A stretch of 5,417 bases of DNA. Origin: Bacillota bacterium. GTDB lineage: Bacteria > Bacillota > Clostridia > Lachnospirales > Bianqueaceae. Positions 1-5,417 of this stretch are shown one piece after another. Position 1 is the first letter of the stretch; each line of letters starts with the position of its first letter. The DNA is taken from NCBI GenBank assembly GCA_017467985.1, contig JAFUJY010000212.1, forward strand, positions 1-5,417. The letters are read 5' to 3'. The notes beneath the pieces are model-generated. The model was not told where the DNA came from. It did not search any database and saw nothing but the letters and a program-made list of their open reading frames with translations. The position numbers were made by a program, and so were the translations under genes.

Positions 1-1858
1 CTTTTAGATTTTCCTGGGAATAGGTACGATACAGTCCTTCACCCAAAGGTGCACGCATCAGTGCTGTGGTCTTCAGCATAGGTACTTTGCGGCCGGCAAT
101 CTCCGTGATATCCACCGTAAAGCATGCATCCGAAGGTAAAATCAGCTGATCCAGACTCTCCACCGTACTATCAGGAGTTTCCATACAATAGACCAGCGGA
201 CCTCTCTCCACTGCCACCTGACCGGCACATTCTTCCACCAAAGGATGGGCCTCGGTAAAGCGAGCAGGCATATCCAGCACCAGCTTGATTTCCAACTTCT
301 CATCGGCTTCCGCTGTTACTGCCACATGCTTCATAGCCTCTGCACTCGTTAGCTCCACACGTTCCTCGCCGTACTGTACATAACCGCTCTGTACCCAGCC
401 CGGAATACGCAGCATCATATTCAATGTTCCCTGCTTCTGTACATCCTTGGCGGTAAATACAATCTCTCCGTCAAAGGGATAATTCGTCTTCTGGCACAGC
501 GTAAAGCTTGCACCGTTTTCCAGGTTCATCTTGGCTTCGCATTCACCGTAAATTCCGGTCCAAATGGTGTTCTCCGACAAAGTATATGCAAACTGGGAAG
601 ACTGGGCAATGGTACGCATCAGGTTGGGCGGACAGCAAAAACTGCTGATTTTCTCCACGCGGTGCAGGGGCCAGCACAGCTCGTAATCCAACTTCTTAGC
701 CCGCCGCAGCATATTTTCGTAGAAATACTCCTTACCTTCCAAACTGATCGCCGCCAATGCCACATTCAGCAGTGTACGCTCAATAATATCATAATACTTA
801 ACTTCCGGCTCCAGCATGAACATGCGATAATTCCAGAATACATTGCCCAGTGCCGCACAGGTCTCATTATAGGCAGTTATATTGGGCAGCTGATACTCAT
901 AGCCAAAGGCTTGATGCATCTTCTGATCCTTCCAGAAGTTTCCGTAAGGGGATACGCCATTATATAATGCTCCTACTCCACCGGTGATATAAAGCTTTTT
1001 ATTCACACAGCTGGACCAAACCTTATCCAGCATGGTTCGCAGCGCTTCCTCTCCGGTCTCCGCATACAAATCCGCCACGCCCGCATACAAATATGTAGAA
1101 CGAACCGCATGACCCACAATCTTCTCATGGGTACGCAGAGGATACCGATCCTGATTATCATCCAGACCATTTTTGACAGAATCCCGCAGGTTAATGGACA
1201 GCTCTGCCAGCTTCAGATAATCTTCATTACCGGTGGTTCTGTACATTTCAATTAGACCCATATAGTGAGAGGGGCAAACGGCAGTTTTCACCACACCGGT
1301 TCTGGCCGCTTCTTCATATAGCTTCTTCAAATACTGGGCTGCCTTATCCGCCACCTCCATAAAATTGGTCTTCTCCGTGGTCTTATAATGCATACAAGCT
1401 GCCGTCAGCAAATGACCGATATTATAGACTTCAAAATCATTAATGTCACCCTGACGCTGAACACCGTTGCCCTGACGCTCACCGATAATTTGCTTGGTGG
1501 AAATGTATCCGTCGGGGAGCTGAGCCTGTCCGATCAGCTCAATGTAACCATCGATGACCTGCAGCATCTCCTGATCGTCATTTTGCGCAGCCACATAAAT
1601 GGCACCTTCCATCCATTTATAAAAGTCACCATCTCCAAAGGGCGTTCCTTTAAAGAAGCCGTCTTTTAGCTGGGCTGCCACTCTAAAGTTTTCCACCACA
1701 TGAAAGCCGCTCTCATCTTCAAATAAACTGCGAATATGGGGAATCGTCACATTGGCACAGGTATCAAACCGTTCCTTCCACAATCCTCCGGTCCATTTGT
1801 TCTGCAGCACCTCCATAGGGCGAACCACTGCCATGGGACTTTGAATCTTATTTTTCAT
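1..1858 (-). CDS. Glycoside hydrolase family 127 (DUF1680), beta-L-arabinofuranosidase-like; 3' end beyond window
   Basis: Reading the minus strand from the ATG at 1858 gives 619 open codons that run off the window at base 1, so the C-terminus is missing; family members are about 600-660 residues, so most of the protein is present. GH127 enzymes release beta-L-arabinofuranose (or related sugars) from plant glycans using a cysteine nucleophile held by zinc. Seen here: a helical (alpha/alpha)6-type N-terminal two thirds, VGHAVR with His250, NETCAALGN with E332 and C334, and SSFCCPPN with C408 and C409, matching the Glu-Cys-Cys-Cys zinc site of Bifidobacterium HypBA1 (E338, C340, C417, C418). 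The remainder is beta-rich, with RIPGW and VERGPLVYC typical of the C-terminal sandwich. Q316 sits where HypBA1 has acid/base E322. There is no signal peptide, so the enzyme is probably cytoplasmic and acts on imported oligosaccharides. An in-frame ATG at 1870 would add four residues but has no ribosome binding site. Family confidence is high; exact substrate is unknown. Confidence 0.95.
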   Translation of the reverse strand, partial: MKNKIQSPMAVVRPMEVLQNKWTGGLWKERFDTCANVTIPHIRSLFEDESGFHVVENFRVAAQLKDGFFKGTPFGDGDFYKWMEGAIYVAAQNDDQEMLQVIDGYIELIGQAQLPDGYISTKQIIGERQGNGVQRQGDINDFEVYNIGHLLTAACMHYKTTEKTNFMEVADKAAQYLKKLYEEAARTGVVKTAVCPSHYMGLIEMYRTTGNEDYLKLAELSINLRDSVKNGLDDNQDRYPLRTHEKIVGHAVRSTYLYAGVADLYAETGEEALRTMLDKVWSSCVNKKLYITGGVGALYNGVSPYGNFWKDQKMHQAFGYEYQLPNITAYNETCAALGNVFWNYRMFMLEPEVKYYDIIERTLLNVALAAISLEGKEYFYENMLRRAKKLDYELCWPLHRVEKISSFCCPPNLMRTIAQSSQFAYTLSENTIWTGIYGECEAKMNLENGASFTLCQKTNYPFDGEIVFTAKDVQKQGTLNMMLRIPGWVQSGYVQYGEERVELTSAEAMKHVAVTAEADEKLEIKLVLDMPARFTEAHPLVEECAGQVAVERGPLVYCMETPDSTVESLDQLILPSDACFTVDITEIAGRKVPMLKTTALMRAPLGEGLYRTYSQENLK

Positions 1859-1863
1859 AAAAA

Positions 1864-1868
1864 CCTCC
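1864..1868 (-). promoter_or_regulatory. Ribosome binding site of the GH127 gene
   Basis: GGAGG on the minus strand lies 5 bases (all T) before the ATG at 1858. It fills the 12-base gap after the trkH stop, and it decides the start in favour of 1858 rather than the in-frame ATG at 1870, which overlaps this site and has no purine-rich sequence upstream. Confidence 0.85.
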
Positions 1869-1870
1869 AT

Positions 1871-3343
1871 TTATGAATGTATTTTTTCTACATAATGCTT
1901 TCTTCTGGCATCCTTCCAAATCCGGGGATGGAATAGGATCAGCATAGGGAATAATTCCAAACGGCCAGCCAGCATATCAAACATCAGTACCCACTTGGAA
2001 AATCCGGTCATAAACCCAAAGTTTTGTGTGGGACCAACCATGGCCAAGCCAGGACCAATATTGTTTAGGGTAGCTGCTACCGCAGTAAAACTGGTCAACA
2101 AATCTCTACCCTCAAGACATATCAGGAACATTGACAATGTAAAAAGCAGTACAAAGGTGATCAAATATACACTGACTGAATGCAGTATGCTTTCCTCCAC
2201 AACCCTACCTTCAAATTTAATCTTCTGAATGCTCTTGGGATGAATATACATTTTTAACTCCCGCAGCATGTTCTTAAACATGATTGTAATACGAGACACC
2301 TTAACGCCTCCGCCCGTACTGCCCGCACACGCGCCAATGAACATCAGCAGCACCAATACAAATTTGCTGGTCTGAGCCCACTGATCAAAATCCACCGTGG
2401 AAAAACCGGCTGTAGTAATAATCGAAGCCACTTGAAAAATCGCATGGGTCAACGCTTCAAAAGCTCCATTACAAGTACGCACAATATCCAGGAAAATGAT
2501 TCCCGTTGCCGCCAGGATAATCAGCAAATAATTCCGCACCTCTTCCATGCTGAATGCCTGCTTAAACTTCCGATACAGCAGCAAATAGTACATATTGAAG
2601 TTGATGCCGCACAGGATTAAGAAAATTGCCACAACCCACTGACAATATGCAGAATAACTGCCCATACTGTCATTTTTAATACCAAAACCACCGGTACCTG
2701 TGGTGCCGAAGGTAATGGTAATCGCATCAAACCAGGGCATCTTTCCCAGTAGCAGCAAAAGAAACTCTATAATGGTAAGGCCAATATAGATTAAATATAA
2801 CCATCTGGCCGTATGCCGCATCTTTGGCACCAATTTCCCCACGGATGGTCCCGTGCTCTCTGCCCGCAGCAGATTAATATTAGAACCTCCGCTCATGGGA
2901 ATGACCGCCAATACAAAAACCAGAACCCCCATGCCGCCAATCCAGTGGGTAAAACTTCTCCAGAAAATCGCTGTATGGGATAGCACCTCCACATCGCTTA
3001 AAATACTGGCACCGGTGGTGGTAAATCCCGAAATCGTTTCAAACAGCGCATCGGTAAAGGAGGGAATCTCTCCGGTAAAATAAAAGGGTAAACTGCCGAT
3101 GAAACTCATCACAATCCAGCAAATTGCCGTGGCCACACACCCTTCTTTCAAATAAAACACCGTATTTTCCGGTTTATTTCTACATAAAAGATGTCCAACG
3201 CCAACGGTGCCCAGCCCCACTAGCAAATACACAACGCCCTGAGTCTCCCAATAAATAACCGAAATGATACAAGATACAAGAATTAATATCCCTTCTAGCC
3301 TTAATACCTGTCCCAGGATATACCAAATCATCAAAATCTTCAT
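1871..3343 (-). CDS. trkH: TrkH potassium uptake channel subunit
   Basis: This complete 490-residue membrane protein is close in length to E. coli TrkH (about 483). TrkH forms the potassium-conducting dimer of the Trk system in the cytoplasmic membrane and is gated by TrkA. The four membrane-pore-membrane repeats can be followed by their pore loops: SGFTTTGAS (residues 105-113), TFGTTGTGGFG (211-221), ASIITTAGFS (306-315) and ATLNNIGPG (424-432), each carrying a selectivity-filter glycine. GACAGSTGGGVKVSRI (337-352) is the glycine-rich stretch of the third repeat that forms the intramembrane gating loop in structures of the family. R461 in MLAGRLELFP is the conserved arginine of the last helix that lies below the filter. 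HWIGGMGVLVF (133-143) is also a family signature. The C-terminal tail is short and basic. The ATG is 3 bases after the trkA stop, with GAGG inside the trkA end, so translation is probably coupled. KtrB is the main alternative name, but the two-domain partner favours Trk. Confidence 0.97.
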   Translation of the reverse strand: MKILMIWYILGQVLRLEGILILVSCIISVIYWETQGVVYLLVGLGTVGVGHLLCRNKPENTVFYLKEGCVATAICWIVMSFIGSLPFYFTGEIPSFTDALFETISGFTTTGASILSDVEVLSHTAIFWRSFTHWIGGMGVLVFVLAVIPMSGGSNINLLRAESTGPSVGKLVPKMRHTARWLYLIYIGLTIIEFLLLLLGKMPWFDAITITFGTTGTGGFGIKNDSMGSYSAYCQWVVAIFLILCGINFNMYYLLLYRKFKQAFSMEEVRNYLLIILAATGIIFLDIVRTCNGAFEALTHAIFQVASIITTAGFSTVDFDQWAQTSKFVLVLLMFIGACAGSTGGGVKVSRITIMFKNMLRELKMYIHPKSIQKIKFEGRVVEESILHSVSVYLITFVLLFTLSMFLICLEGRDLLTSFTAVAATLNNIGPGLAMVGPTQNFGFMTGFSKWVLMFDMLAGRLELFPMLILFHPRIWKDARRKHYVEKIHS

Positions 3344-3346
3344 GTC

Positions 3347-4750
3347 CTACCTCAAAATATCTTCTAACTCGTCAAAACCGGTATAGTTGGTGACAATCAT
3401 CACCGAGTCCCCCTTCATAATACAATCACGGCCTTTGGGAATTAAAATGCTGCCATTACGGTTAATAAAGGCAATCAGCAAGTTCTCCTTTAAGTTTAAG
3501 TCCATCAAAGGAATGTTGGTCACTTCAGAATCGTTTTCCACATGGAACTCAATTGCCTCCACCCGGTGATCAAACAAATGGTATAATGTCTCAATATTGC
3601 TGCCGATGGATTCTCTTTTGGCTCGGGCATAGGCAATGATCGCCTCCGCCGTAATATAGCGGGGGTAAATCACACTGCCCAGGTCCAGGTTTTTGATAAC
3701 ATCCCGAAAGGTGATTCGATTGATCTTTGTAATCACCTTTGCTTTGGAAACCTGGCGTGCATACAAAGTCAACAATATATTTTCTTCATCAATGCCGGTC
3801 AAGGGCACAAAGGAATCCACAAACTGTATTCCTTCTTCTTTTAGCAAGTCTTCATTGGAGCCATCCCCATGAATAATCAGTGCCTCGGGAAGCATATCGC
3901 TCAGTTCATCACAGCGAGCCTTATTGCTTTCAATAATCTTCACCTCGATGCCCGATGCCAGTAACTGCTTGGCCAGATAATACGTGGCCTTTCCCCCACC
4001 CACGATCATTGTGGTTTCCACCTGATTGGTCTTAAACCCACAGTCCTCCAAAAACTGCTTTGCCCGCTGCCGGGGTGCCACAATCGAGATCACATCCCCA
4101 TGGGCTAGATTAAAACTACCGGAGGGAATATATACCTTACCTGCTCGTTCCACCGCACACACCAGAATTTTACTGCTGAAACTTCCGCCCAAATAGGCAA
4201 TACTCATCCCATCCAGGACGTTCTCTTTGGGAATCTTAAATGTAATCATCTCCGCTTGTCCATGGGCAAAGGCGTTGACTTCCAATGCTGTGGGCATATA
4301 TAAAATGCGTGCAGCCTCTTTTGCAGCCTCCAACTCTGGGTTGATAATCATGGTCAGCCCCAGTTTCTCCTGCAAATATCCCACTTCGTTACTGTAATCA
4401 GGGGTACGCACACGGGCGATGGCTGCACAGTTACCCACTCGTTTTGCCACCGTACAGCACAACAAATTCAGTTCATCCGACTCGGTAACTGCAATAATTA
4501 GATCCGTCTCTTCAATCCCGGCTTCCATTTGTACATTGTAGCTGGCACCGTTCCCTACAATGCCCCTTACATCATACAGACCGGCAATCTCTTCCACCTT
4601 CTGGGCGTCCTTGTCAATGATTGTAATATTATTGCCTTCCTTACTCAGTTCTTCCACCAGAGTCATTCCCACTTTACCGCAGCCTACAATTATGATCTGC
4701 AGCCCCTTTGTGGGAGTATCGACCCTCCCACCGGATTTCATACTAAACAT
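3347..4750 (-). CDS. trkA: TrkA potassium uptake regulatory (gating) subunit
   Basis: This complete protein of 467 residues is similar to E. coli TrkA (458). TrkA is a cytoplasmic peripheral protein that binds NAD(H) and/or ATP and gates TrkH. It has the duplicated RCK_N-TrkA_C layout, unlike single-unit KtrA (about 220 residues). The first Rossmann fold starts IIIVGCGKVG (residues 19-28) with acidic D46 closing the second strand in ITIIDKD, the pattern of an NAD(H) site. The first TrkA_C domain spans about 155-238. The second Rossmann fold starts IVGGGKAT (249-256) with E274 in the acidic position; its third glycine is replaced by Thr. The second TrkA_C domain runs from about 395 to the end. 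The start is placed at the ATG at 4750 because AGGAGG lies 6 bases upstream. An in-frame GTG at 4786 would add 12 residues, but it falls within the predicted terminator stem and would translate the ribosome binding site. The gene lies directly upstream of trkH, its functional partner. Confidence 0.97.
   Translation of the reverse strand: MFSMKSGGRVDTPTKGLQIIIVGCGKVGMTLVEELSKEGNNITIIDKDAQKVEEIAGLYDVRGIVGNGASYNVQMEAGIEETDLIIAVTESDELNLLCCTVAKRVGNCAAIARVRTPDYSNEVGYLQEKLGLTMIINPELEAAKEAARILYMPTALEVNAFAHGQAEMITFKIPKENVLDGMSIAYLGGSFSSKILVCAVERAGKVYIPSGSFNLAHGDVISIVAPRQRAKQFLEDCGFKTNQVETTMIVGGGKATYYLAKQLLASGIEVKIIESNKARCDELSDMLPEALIIHGDGSNEDLLKEEGIQFVDSFVPLTGIDEENILLTLYARQVSKAKVITKINRITFRDVIKNLDLGSVIYPRYITAEAIIAYARAKRESIGSNIETLYHLFDHRVEAIEFHVENDSEVTNIPLMDLNLKENLLIAFINRNGSILIPKGRDCIMKGDSVMIVTNYTGFDELEDILR
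3350..3353 (-). promoter_or_regulatory. Ribosome binding site of trkH, inside the 3' end of trkA
   Basis: GAGG on the minus strand ends 6 bases before the trkH ATG (3343) and lies in the last codons of trkA, immediately before its TAG stop. A second purine run, AGGA (3345-3348), is too close to the ATG to serve. The arrangement fits translational coupling of the two Trk subunits. Confidence 0.7.
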
Positions 4751-4756
4751 ATGCTC

Positions 4757-4762
4757 CCTCCT
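4757..4762 (-). promoter_or_regulatory. Ribosome binding site of trkA, deciding the start at 4750
   Basis: A full-consensus AGGAGG (followed by another G) lies 6 bases before the ATG at 4750. It directly follows the T-tract of the upstream hairpin, with no bases between them. It supports the shorter TrkA start over the in-frame GTG at 4786. Confidence 0.88.
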
Positions 4763-4790
4763 AAAAAACGGCGTGACAAAGCACACCGTT
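4763..4790 (-). terminator. Predicted intrinsic terminator after degV
   Basis: On the minus strand AACGGTGTG pairs with CACGCCGTT as a 9-base-pair stem with one G-U wobble and a 6-base loop (CTTTGT). The 3' arm runs into six consecutive T residues (4763-4768). It begins 4 bases after the degV stop codon (4795-4797). The opposite strand has no T-run after the hairpin, so it looks one-directional. Because the trkA ribosome binding site follows immediately, it could also act as an attenuator for trkA-trkH rather than a full stop. The structure is seen directly; its efficiency is inferred. Confidence 0.75.
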
Positions 4791-4794
4791 CTCG

Positions 4795-5417
4795 TTATTT
4801 CGTAATTACTTTACTAAACCCGACGCCAAGAGCTCCAGGACCCACATGACATGACACGCTCAATGACAAATGATCCACATATATCTCACCGCATCCGGGG
4901 AAAGTTTCTTTCAATTGTTCTTTTAATTCCAGAGCTGCTTCCAGATTGCATGTATGGGCAATCTCCAAATGATATTGGGATGGATCGGCATCCTTTCCAA
5001 CACATTTTTCAATGTCGTTTTTCAACGCGGTGATCATCAGATACTTCGCCTGCTGTACGGTTCTCACCTTAGCAAAAGCGTCTAATTTTTCCCCGTGAAT
5101 CTGCAGTACAGGCTTAATCCTCAGCAAAGTCCCCAACGCTGCCGCAGCAGGTGTAATACGTCCACCCTTTTTTAAGTATTTCAGAGTATCTACCATAATA
5201 TACACACTGCTCTCGTGTTTCGCCTCTTCCAGCATTTGCTTAATCTGAGCTCCCGTATATCCCTTAGAAGCCAGTTGCTTACCGTCCAGTACTGACTGGC
5301 GCAGGGGTACACTAATGCGCTGATTATCTACCACATGTACGCGGCCATCATACTCCTGTGACAGCATAGTAGCTGTGCTGCAAGACCCACTCAGACCACT
5401 GGACATGGGAATATATA
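4795..5417 (-). CDS. DegV-family fatty-acid-binding protein, 5' end beyond window
   Basis: The reading frame is open from the window edge to the TAA at 4795-4797, giving 206 visible residues. DegV/FakB-type proteins are about 280-290 residues, so roughly the first 80 are missing. An internal ATG at 5406 is not the start: the codons before it continue as Tyr-Ile-Pro, and the methionine lies in the family motif IPMSSGLSGSCSTA, normally about 80-95 residues into the protein. Other signatures are VHVVDNQRISVPL, the central VDTLKYLKKGGRI followed by LGTLLRIKPVLQI, a K-R pair in FAKVRT, and the C-terminal SVSCHVGPGALGVGF. Family members bind a single fatty acid in a cytoplasmic two-domain fold, and some (FakB) present it to the FakA kinase for phospholipid synthesis; no FakA gene is visible here, so that role is inferred. 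It is followed by a predicted terminator, so it may be a separate transcription unit from trkA-trkH. Several DegV paralogues per genome are usual in Clostridia, so no specific symbol is given. Confidence 0.95.
   Translation of the reverse strand, partial: YIPMSSGLSGSCSTATMLSQEYDGRVHVVDNQRISVPLRQSVLDGKQLASKGYTGAQIKQMLEEAKHESSVYIMVDTLKYLKKGGRITPAAAALGTLLRIKPVLQIHGEKLDAFAKVRTVQQAKYLMITALKNDIEKCVGKDADPSQYHLEIAHTCNLEAALELKEQLKETFPGCGEIYVDHLSLSVSCHVGPGALGVGFSKVITK

Noticed and set aside
662..967. Plus-strand open frame of 101 codons, and others on the plus strand (for example 1388-1669, 1995-2228, 2432-2620, 2853-3083, 4529-4849)
   Set aside because: Each lies antisense to a clearly conserved minus-strand gene, shows no recognisable domain, and has compositions expected of antisense reading.
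1..1858. GH127 gene as a truncated or frameshifted pseudogene
   Set aside because: The frame is open throughout with the conserved family motifs in order; it is incomplete only because the window ends.
1868..1870. In-frame ATG as a start for the GH127 gene
   Set aside because: It overlaps the GGAGG site that serves the ATG at 1858 and has no purine-rich site of its own upstream.
4751..4794. Possible c-di-AMP (ydaO-type) riboswitch controlling trkA
   Set aside because: Such riboswitches often control potassium genes, but the gap is only 44 bases and is used up by a simple hairpin, T-tract and ribosome binding site.
4800..5000. Internal promoter for trkA within the end of degV
   Set aside because: TTGAAA and TTGGCG-like hexamers exist, but none has a good -10 element at 16-18 base spacing, so I do not call one.
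5404..5406. ATG as the start of the DegV-family gene
   Set aside because: The frame stays open upstream and continues the conserved motif, and the encoded piece would lack about the first 80 residues of the family. There is no ribosome binding site before it.
1..5417. A new defence, mobile or otherwise undescribed multi-gene system
   Set aside because: All four genes belong to well-known housekeeping or carbohydrate families, and I saw no repeats, integrase, toxin-antitoxin pair or unexplained coding gap.

Overview
The window holds four genes, all read from the minus strand. In transcription order (high to low coordinates) they are the 3' part of a DegV-family fatty-acid-binding protein gene, a full-length trkA, a full-length trkH, and most of a glycoside hydrolase family 127 (GH127, DUF1680) gene that leaves the window at base 1. 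Nearly every base is coding. The only gaps are 44 bases (degV to trkA), 3 bases (trkA to trkH) and 12 bases (trkH to GH127). I saw no RNA gene, mobile element, CRISPR array or substantial repeat.

The likely source is a Firmicute of the class Clostridia, perhaps of Lachnospiraceae type. The reasons are strong AGGAGG-type ribosome binding sites before ATG starts, mid-range GC with a tendency to A/T at third positions, a DegV-family protein of Clostridia style, and a two-domain TrkA next to TrkH. This is inference from style, not from a marker gene.

The left third (1-1858) is GH127, a predicted cytoplasmic beta-L-arabinofuranosidase-type enzyme with its zinc/cysteine site intact (E332, C334, C408, C409) but with glutamine where the characterised relative is recalled to have its acid/base glutamate. 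The middle (1871-4750) is a complete Trk potassium uptake pair: TrkH is the membrane channel subunit and TrkA the cytoplasmic nucleotide-binding gating subunit. The 3-base gap and the ribosome binding site placed inside the trkA end suggest coupled translation. The right end (4795-5417) is degV, which is followed by a hairpin with a T-tract that looks like an intrinsic terminator. That T-tract directly abuts the trkA ribosome binding site, so the trkA-trkH-GH127 group must be reached either by readthrough or from a promoter inside the degV end; I could not identify one.

The individual genes are well-known families. The points worth a second look are the placement of a plant-glycan enzyme 12 bases behind a potassium transporter, the Glu-to-Gln difference in its active site, and the tightly packed terminator/ribosome-binding-site junction. 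I do not see convincing evidence of a wholly new system here.
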